From Trebonia sp963843745 (lineage in GTDB: Bacteria; Actinomycetota; Actinomycetes; Streptosporangiales; Streptosporangiaceae), in the NCBI GenBank assembly GCA_963843745.1, contig CAWJLP010000020.1:62001-126000 (forward strand): a DNA stretch of 64,000 nt, read 5' to 3'. Shown here in pieces: positions 44,861 to 52,991 of this stretch. Below the pieces are notes generated by a model. It worked only from the letters and a program-made list of their open reading frames with translations, ran no database searches and was not told the DNA's origin. Each line of letters begins with the position of its first letter. Within the stretch, counting starts at the first letter, position 1. Made by a program: the position numbers and the translations under genes.

Positions 44861-46285
44861 TTATTCCGAACGGGCCCGTTTCGCTGCCTCGGCGGACCGC
44901 GTTCCCTGCCGGTTGCGTTCCACCCACCCGCGGGAGTTGTGCTGTCGCCCTCGTGCCACGCCGAGCTCACCGGGCGCCACGTCTCCAGTGATCACCGAGC
45001 CCGCCGCGGTGTACGCGCCGTCGCCAATGGTGATCGGCGCCACGAGCACGCTGTTGCTGCCGACGAAGGCGTGCTCGCCGACGTCGGTGTGGTGCTTGCC
45101 GACCCCGTCGTAGTTGGCGAAGATCGTGCCCGCGCCGATGTTGGCGCCGGCACCGATGTGCGCGTCCCCCACGTACGTCAGGTGCGGGACCTTAGCTCCC
45201 GGTCCGACCTCGGCGTTCTTCAGCTCCACGTGGCAGCCGATGTGCGCGTTCTCGCTGATGCGGGTGCCCGGCCGCAGGAAGGCGTAGGGACCGACGGTCA
45301 CGCCAGCCCCGACCTCGGCCTGGCGGCAGACCGCGTGGAGCAGCACGGCGTCCTCGCCGACGACGGTGTCCTCGAGCAGGCAGCCGGGGCCGACCCGCGC
45401 GCCGTCCGCGATGGCGGTGGCGCCTGTCAGCTGGACCTGCGGGCCGATCTCCGCGTCCTGCCCGATCGTGACGGTGACGTCGACCCAGGTTGTCGCCGGG
45501 TCGACGATGGTGACGCCGGCCCGCATCCAGTGCTCGAGAATCCGGTCGTTGAGCGCCCGCCGCGCCGCCGCGAGCTGAACGCGGTCGTTGACGCCCTGGA
45601 TCTCGGCAACGTCGGCGGCCAGCACCGTCCCGATCGGGTGCCCGTCGCCGCGCAGGATCCCCACCACGTCGGTCAGGTACTCCTGCTGCTGGTTGTTGTC
45701 GGTCGTCACTCGCTTGATCGCGTCCGCGAGCAGCGTGCCGTCGAAGGCGTAGCAGCCCGAGTTGTACTCGTCGATGGCGAGCTCGGCCGAGGTGGCGTCC
45801 CGTTCCTCCACGATGCGGAGGAACGCCCCGTCGGCGTCCCGCACGATCCGTCCATAGCCCGCCGGGTCACCCGTGGCGGTCAGCACCGTGACGGCGTTGC
45901 CGCCCGCGTGGTGGACGCCCACGAGCTCGCGCAGCGTCTGGCCGCGCAGCAGCGGCATGTCCCCGTACGTGACGACGACGGTGCCGCGGAAGTCGCCAAG
46001 CGTCTCGGTGACCATCCGCACCGCGTGCCCGGTGCCGATCTGCTGGTCCTGGACGACGACCAGCGCTTCTGGCGACTGGCCGGCCACCTCCTCGCTGACC
46101 TGGTCCCTGCCGTGCCCGACGACGACCACGAGCCGTTCCGGGTCGAGCTCACCGGCCACCGCCAAGGCGTGGCCGACCATGCTGCGCCCGCACAGCGAAT
46201 GCAGGACCTTGGGAAGGCGGGACTTCATGCGCTTGCCCTCGCCCGCGGCGAGGACCAGGACTGCGGCCGGGCGACTTTCGCTCAC
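44861..46285 (-). CDS. glmU: bifunctional N-acetylglucosamine-1-phosphate uridyltransferase / glucosamine-1-phosphate acetyltransferase
   Basis: GlmU makes UDP-N-acetylglucosamine for peptidoglycan. The N-terminal pyrophosphorylase domain has VLVLAAGEGKRMKSRLPKVLH, QQIGTGHAV and TYGDMPLL. The C-terminal left-handed beta helix shows hexapeptide repeats (IGAGANIGAGTIFANYDG, VGSNSVLVAPITIGDGAYTAAGSVI), and the acetyltransferase His lies in KHHTDVGEHAFVG. I chose the GTG at 46285, ten bases after GGAG; a TTG at 46291 is possible. The tail after residue 450 is basic and variable. Confidence 0.95.
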   Translation of the reverse strand: MSESRPAAVLVLAAGEGKRMKSRLPKVLHSLCGRSMVGHALAVAGELDPERLVVVVGHGRDQVSEEVAGQSPEALVVVQDQQIGTGHAVRMVTETLGDFRGTVVVTYGDMPLLRGQTLRELVGVHHAGGNAVTVLTATGDPAGYGRIVRDADGAFLRIVEERDATSAELAIDEYNSGCYAFDGTLLADAIKRVTTDNNQQQEYLTDVVGILRGDGHPIGTVLAADVAEIQGVNDRVQLAAARRALNDRILEHWMRAGVTIVDPATTWVDVTVTIGQDAEIGPQVQLTGATAIADGARVGPGCLLEDTVVGEDAVLLHAVCRQAEVGAGVTVGPYAFLRPGTRISENAHIGCHVELKNAEVGPGAKVPHLTYVGDAHIGAGANIGAGTIFANYDGVGKHHTDVGEHAFVGSNSVLVAPITIGDGAYTAAGSVITGDVAPGELGVARGRQHNSRGWVERNRQGTRSAEAAKRARSE

Positions 46286-46462
46286 GCGCAACGGTCTCCT
46301 CGGGTATCGCGCCGAAAACTTACCAGGGCCATCATCCCCGGGAACCCCATTAAGCGGAGCGACGCCAGATCTGTTAACCCGCTCCTCACCCGCAGGATAC
46401 CGTCCCGTAGCCCAAATAGGAGACCCAACCCCGCGCCTTAGCCGCGGACGGCCGGTCCCCCG

Positions 46463-48298
46463 CTAGCCCGCACGGCCTGGCTTCTCCGCTGGCTCTGCCG
46501 TGTTGCTGACCATGTTGGGGACGACCAGTTCGCTCGGCTCGATGCCGCTGGCCTCCGCGGCCACGGCGGCCAGCTCGGAGCCCACCGACTCCTTCGCGCC
46601 CTGGCTCCTCTTCCGCTTACCGGTGAGCGCCGACGCGATGGCGCCGATCACGCAGGCCGCGATCGCGAACCCGAAGGCGACGCCGAGTCCGTCGTGGAAC
46701 GGACCGGTGATCAGGTGCGGGAAGAACTCCCGGCCGATCAGGTACGCGGCATGCGCCGGGTTGAGCTGGTGCAGGATCGGGCCGAGCAGCTGCTGCATCG
46801 GGTTGTAGCCGAGGAAGGAGGCGAACAGCACGCCGATTGGCGGCAGGTGCGAGAGCGGCACGGCCGCCGACGCCGGGACACCCTGCGCCGTCAGCCCGCT
46901 GAACAAGGTAGCCGGCAGCGTGCTCGACAGCCCGATGATCATCAGCGAGAAGAAGATGCCGATTGACAGCACGGACGCGGAGTTCATGAACGTGGCGATC
47001 ATGCCGCCCGCGACGCCGCGCTGGTTAGCCGGCACGGAGTTCATCATCTCGGCGCGGTTCGGCGAGACGAACAAGCCGGTACCGAAGCCGTTGAGGCCGA
47101 CGATCAGTGCGAACTGCCAGTAGACGAAGTCCACCGGCAGGAACGCCAGGACAAGGAAGGTCGCCGCCGTCAGCAGCGCCCCGCCGACGGTGAACGCCTT
47201 GGCGCCGAGCCTGTCCGACAAGATGCCGGACAGCGGCGCCGACAACAGGAAGCCGATTGTCAGCGGGATCAGGTAAATGCCGGCCCATAGCGGCGTCTGG
47301 CTGAAGCTGTAGCCGTGCAGCGGCAGCCAGATGCCCTGCAGCCAGATGATCAGCATGAACTGCATGCCGCCGCGGCTGAGCGCCATCGCCAGGTTCGCGA
47401 TGTTGCCGGCCGCGAACGGCCGGATCTTGAACAGCGACATGTGGAAGAGAGGTTCGGCGACCTTCGTCTCCACGAAGACGAAGATGACCAGCAGCACCAC
47501 GCCGCCGACGATCGCGGTGAGCACCCACGGGTTGGTCCAGCCCATCGGGTGCCCGCCATACGGCAGCAGGCCGTAGGTGATCCCGACCAGCACCGCGATC
47601 AGGCCGCCGCCGAACAGGACGTTGCCCCACCAGTCCATCCGCGCGTGCTTGCGCACTCCGATGTCGTGCAGCATGAAGTAGGCCCAGACGGTGCCGAACA
47701 CGCCGACCGGCACCGAGACCAGGAAGATCAGGTGCCAGTTCACCGGGCCGAGCACGCCGCCGAGGATCAGGCCGATGAACGAGCCGGCGATGGCCGCGAT
47801 CGAGTTCAGGCCGAGCGCCGTGCCGCGCCGGTTGCTCGGGAACGCGTCGGTGAGGATGGCGGTCGAATTGGCGAACAGGAACGCTCCGCCAATGCCCTGA
47901 ATGATGCGCCAGAGGATCAGCCACAGCGCGGCGGCGACCCCGTGCATCCAGGTCAAGGTCAGCGCGATAGAGCCGACGGTGAAGACCAGGAAGCCGAGGT
48001 TGTACATCCGGACCCGGCCGAACATGTCACCAAGCCGTCCGAACGACACCACGAGCACGGCGGTCACGACCATGAAGCCCATGAACATCCACAGCAGGTA
48101 GCTGGTATTGCCCGGGCTCAGCGGGTTCAGCCCGATCCCGCGGAAGACGTCCGGCAGCGCGATCAGCACGATCGACTGGTTGATCGTCGCCATCAGCACG
48201 CCAAGCGTGGTGTTGGAGAGCGCGATCCACTTGTAGTGCGGTCCTGGCGTCCAGCTAGTCCCCGCGGGCTTACCCGCGACCTTGGAACTAACCGTCAT
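46463..48298 (-). CDS. MFS transporter, DHA2-type drug/H+ antiporter (14 TM)
   Basis: The 611-residue protein has about 14 membrane segments. MFS motif A (SFGRLGDMFGRVRMYNLG) and motif C-like GGVLGPVNWHLIF are present, with MDWWGNVLFGGGL at the central 14-TM-type insertion. It starts with the DHA2-type WIALSNTTLGVLMATINQSIVLIALPD. These transporters export drugs or metabolites in exchange for protons. The region between helices 13 and 14 is unusually long (about 90 residues with GYNPMQQLLGPILHQL), as seen in some actinobacterial members. GGAGCAGGGGG precedes the ATG. No TetR gene is next to it. Confidence 0.9.
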   Translation of the reverse strand: MTVSSKVAGKPAGTSWTPGPHYKWIALSNTTLGVLMATINQSIVLIALPDVFRGIGLNPLSPGNTSYLLWMFMGFMVVTAVLVVSFGRLGDMFGRVRMYNLGFLVFTVGSIALTLTWMHGVAAALWLILWRIIQGIGGAFLFANSTAILTDAFPSNRRGTALGLNSIAAIAGSFIGLILGGVLGPVNWHLIFLVSVPVGVFGTVWAYFMLHDIGVRKHARMDWWGNVLFGGGLIAVLVGITYGLLPYGGHPMGWTNPWVLTAIVGGVVLLVIFVFVETKVAEPLFHMSLFKIRPFAAGNIANLAMALSRGGMQFMLIIWLQGIWLPLHGYSFSQTPLWAGIYLIPLTIGFLLSAPLSGILSDRLGAKAFTVGGALLTAATFLVLAFLPVDFVYWQFALIVGLNGFGTGLFVSPNRAEMMNSVPANQRGVAGGMIATFMNSASVLSIGIFFSLMIIGLSSTLPATLFSGLTAQGVPASAAVPLSHLPPIGVLFASFLGYNPMQQLLGPILHQLNPAHAAYLIGREFFPHLITGPFHDGLGVAFGFAIAACVIGAIASALTGKRKRSQGAKESVGSELAAVAAEASGIEPSELVVPNMVSNTAEPAEKPGRAG

Positions 48299-48511
48299 GG
48301 GCGGGTCCCCCTGCTCCTCAATGTCTGCCGACTACTTGCTTGACCTCAACTAACCATAACTCACAGGCCCGGCCGCCCGCACCGGGGGCGGCCGCCTCTG
48401 GCGAGCTCCTGGGACTGCCGCGCCCCCTGGGACGACACGTAATTTCCGTAAAAGTTCCCCATGCCGCCATAGACGCCGGTATAGCGTGACATGCGGCGGA
48501 AGGAACGCGGC

Positions 48512-48952
48512 ATGTCCCTATTCCAACCTAGTCGGGGGAATGCCGGCAGCCCGGCGGACTCCTACCAATCTCCCCCCTGGAGCGACGCACCCCCGTGGAA
48601 CGTCGGCGGCACGGCGGTGGCCCAGCCCGGCCGCACCAGTGCCATTGGCTACGAGGCCGTCAGGGCTAGCCGGGATTTCTGGACTATTCAGCGGCGATAC
48701 GGGTCTTTCGTAAGGCCGGTGTGCACCCTGTTCATCATCTGGTATCTCCTCTTCGTGGTGATCGCCGTGTTCGCACCCGGCTTCATGCGGATTAGCGTGT
48801 TCGGCGACGTTAACGTGGGGCTCTGCTTCGGCGTCCTGCAGTTCGTTTCGACATTCGTGATCGCCGTGAGCTACCGCCGCTGGGCGCGGCGCAGGCTCGA
48901 CCCGCTGTCCGACCGGCTGCGACACCGACTCGAAGGAGGACAGCACCCGTGA
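48512..48952 (+). CDS. DUF485 membrane protein (acetate-symporter partner)
   Basis: The 146-residue protein has a hydrophilic N-terminus and two membrane helices (LFIIWYLLFVVIAVFAPGFM and VLQFVSTFVIAVSYRRWA) with the DUF485 signature RYGSFVRPVCTLFIIWY. In many bacteria DUF485 (YjcH in E. coli) is encoded just before the acetate symporter ActP, as here. The ATG at 48512 follows GGAAGGAACG. Its stop overlaps the symporter start as GTGA. Confidence 0.88.
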   Translation: MSLFQPSRGNAGSPADSYQSPPWSDAPPWNVGGTAVAQPGRTSAIGYEAVRASRDFWTIQRRYGSFVRPVCTLFIIWYLLFVVIAVFAPGFMRISVFGDVNVGLCFGVLQFVSTFVIAVSYRRWARRRLDPLSDRLRHRLEGGQHP

Positions 48953-50570
48953 CTGGCCTGGCGGCCACGGGTGCGCCTTTCACGGTCGGCACGCCCGTGC
49001 TTAACTTCGGCATTTTCGCCTTCTTCGTCGTGGTGACCCTCGTCATCGCCGTGAGCGCGGCGGGAAGAAACAGGTCAACCAACGACTACTACGCGGGCGG
49101 GCGAGCCTTTACCGGCTGGCAGAACGGCATCGCGATCGGCGGCGATTACCTGTCGGCCGCCTCGTTCCTCGGCATCGCGGGCATCATCGCCATCTACGGG
49201 TATGACGGCTTCCTCTACTCGATCGGCTTCCTGGTCGGCTGGCTGCTCGTCCTGATGCTCATCTCGGAGCCGTTCAGGAACACCGGCCGGTACACGATGG
49301 CGGACGTTCTCGACCTCAGGCTGAAGGCGCCCCCGGTGCGCGCCGCCGCCGCGGTCTCCACCCTCACGGTCAGCCTGTTCTACCTGCTCGCCCAGATGGC
49401 CGCGCCGGCGCCCTGGTGAGCCTCCTGCTCGGCGTGAAGGGCTCTGTTGGCCAGGACCTCGTCGTCGCCGTCGTCGGTATTCTCATGATCTTCTACGTGC
49501 TCGTCGGCGGGATGAAGGGCACCACCTGGGTGCAGATCGTCAAGGCCACCATCCTCGCGGCGAGCGCGGCGGTGACCACCCTGTGGGTGCTGTCCAGGGC
49601 CGGGTTCAGCCTGCCTAGTCTGCTGCAGCACGCCGCGGCGTCCAGCCCGGCAGGCACCCGCGTGCTCGGCCCCGGCCTCGAATACGGGGTGAGCACGACC
49701 ACCAAGCTCAACTTCGTCTCGCTGGCGCTGGCGCTCGTGCTCGGCACGGCTGGCTTGCCGCACGTGCTGATGCGGTTGTACACGGTGCCGAACGCACGAG
49801 AGGCGCGCCGGAGCGTCGTGTGGACCATCTGGCTGGTGGGCCTGTTCTACCTGTGCACGCTGCTGCTCGGCTTCGGCGCGATGTGGCTGGTAGGGGGCAA
49901 GCGCATCCTGGCCGCGCCAGGCGGCGGCGACTCCGCCGTTCCGCTGCTGGCCGACAAGCTGGGCGGGACGCTGCTCTTCGGCATCGTGGCGGCCGTGGCG
50001 TTCGCCACGATCCTGGCGGTCGTGGCGGGCCTGACGATCACCGCGAGCGCCAGCTTCGCGCACGACGTGTACGCCGGCCTCGTCCGCCACGGGGAAGCCG
50101 AGCCCGTCGATGAGATCCGGGTGGCGCGGATCACCGCGGTGGTGATCGGGACCGTCGCGGTGATCGGCGGGATCTACGCGAAGGGCATAGAGGTCGCGTT
50201 CCTGGTGGGGCTGGCGTTCGCGATCGCGGCGTCGGCGAACCTGCCGTCGATCCTCTACTCGCTCTTCTGGCAGCGGTTCACCGAGCGGGGCGCGCTGTGG
50301 AGCATCTACGGCGGGCTGATCACCGCGGTCGGCCTGATCGTCTTCTCTCCCGTGATCTCCGGCGCCAGCTCGTCGCTGATCACGGACCGGCACGTGAACT
50401 TCGCGTTCTTCCCGCTGAACAACCCCGGGATCGTCGCCATCCCGGTGGCATTCTTCCTCGGCTGGCTCGGCACCGTGACCGACCGGCGGCCAGCCGACTC
50501 GGCCAGGTTCGCCCGCATGCAAGTGCGGGCACTTACCGGGGTTGGCGCGGAAAGAGGTGGTCGGGCCTGA
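48949..50570 (+). pseudogene. actP: cation/acetate symporter (SSS family), interrupted by a one-base frameshift
   Basis: Two frames together make one sodium:solute symporter of about 540 residues. The first part (48949-49419) has the N-terminal STNDYYAGGRAFTGWQNGIAIGGDYLSAASFLG and ends out of frame after FYLLAQMA. The second (from about 49400 to 50570) continues exactly where the family does, LVSLLLGVKGSVGQDLVVAVVGILMIFYVLVGGMKGTTWVQI. Adding a single G near 49401 would restore QMAGAGALVSLLLG. The GTG start at 48949 has GAAGGAGGA upstream. ActP imports acetate with a cation. The frame break may be decay or a sequencing loss in GC-rich DNA. Confidence 0.8.
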
Positions 50571-50639
50571 CTCAAGACTGCGCGGCGCGTTAACGCCTGG
50601 ACGTGCCGCTGACGCTTAGACACAGGGAGGGGATCTGAC

Positions 50640-51344
50640 ATGGCAGGGGCACAAGAGCGCCCGCAGGCGCAGCAGGCATTCGACGTTGGATCCTGGCCCG
50701 CGATCCGGCAGTCAGCGGCCCAGCTCTCCAGGAACCGGGACGCGTTCGTCCGGCAGCTGCACTACGACATCACCAGCCTGATCCCGGAGCTGGCCCACGC
50801 CCAGGCCCCCTACATGTGGGCGTTCTGCGAACGGATGGCCCAGTCGCTCCTGTGGGTCGCGCTCACCGACCAGCCGCTGGGCGTGGTCGCCGACGCGCTG
50901 CGCCGGGTCGGGGGGCAGAACTGGGCTGACGGCTTCCCTGACACGCAGTACCCGACCATCGCCCACGCGCTGGTCCAGACCGTGCACTACCTCAGCGGAA
51001 GCGACTGGTCGGCCTCGACTGGCTCGGAGTGGATCGGCTACTTCATGTGGATCAAGCCGCATTTGCTGGCCGGAGCCCAGCAGGCCGCCGCGCAGTACGC
51101 CACCGCGCAGCAGGAGGCCGAGCGGCGGGCCGCCGCGGACCGGGCGTTCGCCGAGCGGGAGGCCGCCCGGGTGGAGGCGCTGTCCAGGGACTCGCGTGGC
51201 CATCACACGAACGTGGTCAGCGACGTCAACATCGAACAGGTGGCAAGCCTCCTGGACGAGGACGACGACGACGTGGGCTACGGCCATCTCATGGTCTCGA
51301 TGACCAGAAACCAGCGCCGCGACCCCCGCCGCCACACGCCCTGA
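50640..51344 (+). CDS. globin-like domain protein without an obvious proximal histidine
   Basis: The 234-residue protein shows a helical pattern that resembles a globin domain in residues 20-150 (LSRNRDAFVRQLHYDITSLIPEL, then LRRVGGQNWADGFPDTQYPTIAHALVQTVHYL). In heme globins the second block has a histidine after the Gly-x-x; here Gln-Asn stand there, so heme binding is doubtful. Residues 155-185 are an Ala/Glu/Arg-rich coiled coil, and the C-terminus has an acidic DEDDDD patch. The ATG at 50641 region follows GGGAGGGG. I regard the fold as likely and the function as unknown. Confidence 0.6.
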   Translation: MAGAQERPQAQQAFDVGSWPAIRQSAAQLSRNRDAFVRQLHYDITSLIPELAHAQAPYMWAFCERMAQSLLWVALTDQPLGVVADALRRVGGQNWADGFPDTQYPTIAHALVQTVHYLSGSDWSASTGSEWIGYFMWIKPHLLAGAQQAAAQYATAQQEAERRAAADRAFAEREAARVEALSRDSRGHHTNVVSDVNIEQVASLLDEDDDDVGYGHLMVSMTRNQRRDPRRHTP

Positions 51345-51357
51345 CCGCCGGACCCGG

Positions 51358-51387
51358 CCCCAGCCCCAGCCCCAGCCCCAGCCCCAG
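51358..51387 (+). repeat. hexanucleotide repeat (CCCCAG)5
   Basis: Five perfect copies of CCCCAG lie 14 bases after the globin-like gene's stop and just before the structured repeats. Confidence 0.9.
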
Positions 51388-51392
51388 AGAAT

Positions 51393-51510
51393 CACATCAG
51401 TAACACCAGTCGCTCCTGTTCACTTTGCAGCCCAGGCGACCATTTCCCGGGCCCGGTGACCGGTAACAAGTGGTCACGCCGTATGCAAAGTGCGCTCGCG
51501 TATGCAAAGT
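51393..51510 (+). repeat. structured repeat, copy 1
   Basis: Starting with CACATCAG, this copy has a left arm CACTTTGCA (51421-51429) that pairs perfectly with TGCAAAGTG (51484-51492). An inner GGCGACCA pairs with TGGTC-AC-GCC. After the stem comes CGCTC and then a second GTATGCAAAG exactly 19 bases after the first (51481 and 51500). Copy 2 at 51538 keeps the layout but not the stem sequence. Confidence 0.7.
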
Positions 51511-51537
51511 CGCCGGACCCGGCCCCCTGCGTCTAGC

Positions 51538-51645
51538 CACATCAGTCACTTACGTTGGCCTTGTAGACGCCACGACCATTTTCTGGAGGCCTGAAACGAT
51601 TAAATGTGGTCACGGCGTCTACAAGGTGCGCTCTGGTCTACAGAG
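51538..51645 (+). repeat. structured repeat, copy 2
   Basis: It again starts with CACATCAG. The left arm CCTTGTAGACGCC (51559-51571) pairs perfectly with GGCGTCTACAAGG (51614-51626). GACCATTT and GTGGTCACG are shared with copy 1. A second, imperfect GTCTACAGAG follows 19 bases after GTCTACAAGG (51617 and 51636). It ends 82 bases before the double-HTH gene. The 383-base gap between 51345 and 51727 is thus nearly filled by these elements. Confidence 0.7.
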
Positions 51646-51727
51646 CCGACCGCCGCATTCTGGAAAGCGCTGGTCCGCACATTCAGCGAAACACTGGAAT
51701 GTCGTACCCGCGCATTACCATTGAAGT

Positions 51728-52573
51728 ATGCGAACCAAAGAAGAAACTAAAGTACTACGCGAACGAGCTATCGAATTGCGTCTCGCCGGCAGATCCCTCC
51801 GCGAGATCAAAGAGATCCTCGGCCCGATGAGCAATACCACCCTTCACGACGCTCTCAAGGGCACGCCCCCGCCGGACTGGACCCGACGCCCGAACGCGAA
51901 AGACGACGTGCGAGCCCAGGCTCGCGAACTGCGCGCACGAGGTCTCGCCTACCACGAGATCGCCGCCCGCCTGGGCGTCTCGAAGAGCTCGGTTTCCCTG
52001 TGGGTCCGCGACCTGCCCGTCCCGGATCGGCTCACCTACGAGCAATGCCGGAAACGCGCAGCCGAAGGCGTTCAGCGTTATTGGGAAGCCGAGCGCGCGA
52101 TTCGCAGTGAACAACGCGCCGATGAGCGTGCCGCGGCCACAGCTGAGATTGGTGACCTCACAGACCGCGAGATCCTCATCGCAGGCGCGCTCGCCTACTG
52201 GTGTGAAGGATCGAAGACCGAGGCCTATCGTCGCAGCAGCGACAGGGTGATCTTCATGAACAGCGATCCCGGTCTTATCAGATTCTTCCTGAGATTTCTG
52301 ACCACAGCTGGTGTCGCGCCCGAGGATATGGTCTTCCGCGTTTGCATCCATGAGACAGCAGACGTCGAAGCCGCACAACGGTTCTGGCTAGTGGTCACGG
52401 GTGCGGACCCCAGCCAGTTCCGCAGCCCAACGCTGAAGCGCCACGTCACGAAAACCGTCCGCAAGAACGTTGGGGACACTTACTTCGGATGCTTGCGAGT
52501 GGAAGTCAGACAGAGCGGCACCCTCTACCGGAAGATCGAAGCCTGGGCATCAGCCGCCATGTCTGCGGCCTGA
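51728..52573 (+). CDS. double helix-turn-helix protein with endonuclease-like C-terminal domain, family unnamed
   Basis: The 281-residue protein has two consecutive HTH regions: RAIELRLAGRSLREIKEILGPMSNTTLHDAL (about 12-44) and ARELRARGLAYHEIAARLGVSKSSVSLWVRDLP (about 64-97). After a charged helix come GALAYWCEGSK (about 157), VIFMNSDPGLIRFFLRFLTTAG and KTVRKNVGDTYFGCLRVEVRQSGTLYRKIEAW. The alternation resembles the LAGLIDADG homing-endonuclease fold, but no clear LAGLIDADG box is present, so this is tentative. I recall unannotated actinobacterial relatives. Codon use is visibly less GC-biased than neighbours, and the gene sits between structured repeats and a tRNA, suggesting transfer. The ribosome site is weak. 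Confidence 0.6.
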   Translation: MRTKEETKVLRERAIELRLAGRSLREIKEILGPMSNTTLHDALKGTPPPDWTRRPNAKDDVRAQARELRARGLAYHEIAARLGVSKSSVSLWVRDLPVPDRLTYEQCRKRAAEGVQRYWEAERAIRSEQRADERAAATAEIGDLTDREILIAGALAYWCEGSKTEAYRRSSDRVIFMNSDPGLIRFFLRFLTTAGVAPEDMVFRVCIHETADVEAAQRFWLVVTGADPSQFRSPTLKRHVTKTVRKNVGDTYFGCLRVEVRQSGTLYRKIEAWASAAMSAA

Positions 52574-52607
52574 CTCGACACGCAGCTATACATCGAACCC
52601 GCCTCTG

Positions 52608-52680
52608 CTCCCGGGGAAGGATTCGAACCCTCGTTGAGCGGACCAAAACCGCTTGTCCTGCCTAGCTAGACGACCCGGGA
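52608..52680 (-). tRNA. tRNA-Gln (anticodon UUG)
   Basis: On the minus strand the acceptor stem TCCCGGG/CCCGGGA (52674-52680 with 52609-52615) closes a full cloverleaf. The anticodon stem is AGCGG/CCGCT with loop TTTTGGT, so the anticodon is TTG. The T arm is GAGGG-TTCGAAT-CCTTC and the discriminator base is G. CCA is not encoded. The D arm (GTCTAG...GGAC) looks Glu-like, but the loop decodes CAA, and U1-A72 with G73 fits Gln. It faces the end of the double-HTH gene, 34 bases away. A possible promoter is TTTCGC, 17 bases, TAAAGT just upstream. Confidence 0.9.
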
Positions 52681-52831
52681 TCGCAGCACCAACTTTACAG
52701 GGAGCCAGCCTTCAGACTGCGAAACCGCGGCGCCGCCGGCAATCCCGCATACTCCGCGCGCCGCTGGGCAGTGGTACGCGCGGGAGCGACCGGACAGCAC
52801 AGGCGCAGGCGGGCTGGCGGATGCTGAGAGG

Positions 52832-52855
52832 CGTCTCAGAATCTGAGATGAGACG
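52832..52855. promoter_or_regulatory. nested palindrome in the tRNA-desaturase gap
   Basis: CGTCTCA (52832-52838) pairs with TGAGACG (52849-52855), and a second, overlapping dyad TCTCAG-aat-CTGAGA lies at 52834-52848. It is in the 311-base gap between the tRNA and the desaturase. It may be an operator or a small hairpin; no T-tail follows. Confidence 0.35.
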
Positions 52856-52918
52856 AGGCGCGCGCTCACGGCATTCATACGGCCATTCGCAAGAATTCAT
52901 CTTCGGGCCCTTGCACAA

Positions 52919-52954
52919 CCTACGGTGTCGTAGGCTACGGTTACGTAAGCGTAC
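52919..52954 (+). promoter_or_regulatory. overlapping dyads upstream of the desaturase (probable TetR operator)
   Basis: CCTACG-gtgt-CGTAGG spans 52919-52934. A second, longer dyad at 52930-52954 has half-sites GTAnGCT and AGCnTAC around a central GTnAC. Both end about 40 bases before the desaturase ATG at 52992. The desaturase is followed by a TetR gene, so this is the likely binding site of that repressor. Confidence 0.6.
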
Positions 52955-52991
52955 AAGCCCACCCGCCGGGCGCCCTACCTCAGGGGAGAAC

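Noticed and set aside
40386..48298. Secondary-metabolite cluster around the AfsR-like regulator
   Set aside because: Neighbouring genes are prs, glmU and an MFS transporter; no biosynthetic enzymes are present.
49416..50570. Separate short symporter gene starting at GTG 49416
   Set aside because: It begins in the middle of the symporter family sequence; restoring one base joins it to the upstream frame.
51393..51645. CRISPR array
   Set aside because: Only two elements of more than 100 bases with internal stems; no short identical repeats with unique spacers and no cas genes.
52608..52680. tRNA-Glu
   Set aside because: The D-arm looks Glu-like, but the anticodon loop TTTTGGT gives UUG (Gln), and the U1-A72 pair with G73 fits Gln.
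51345..52680. Complete integrative element
   Set aside because: There is no integrase, and I found no direct repeat of the tRNA 3' end on the far side within the window.
52653..52991. N-terminal extension of the desaturase
   Set aside because: It would run through the tRNA end and the operator dyads; a good ribosome site precedes ATG 52992.
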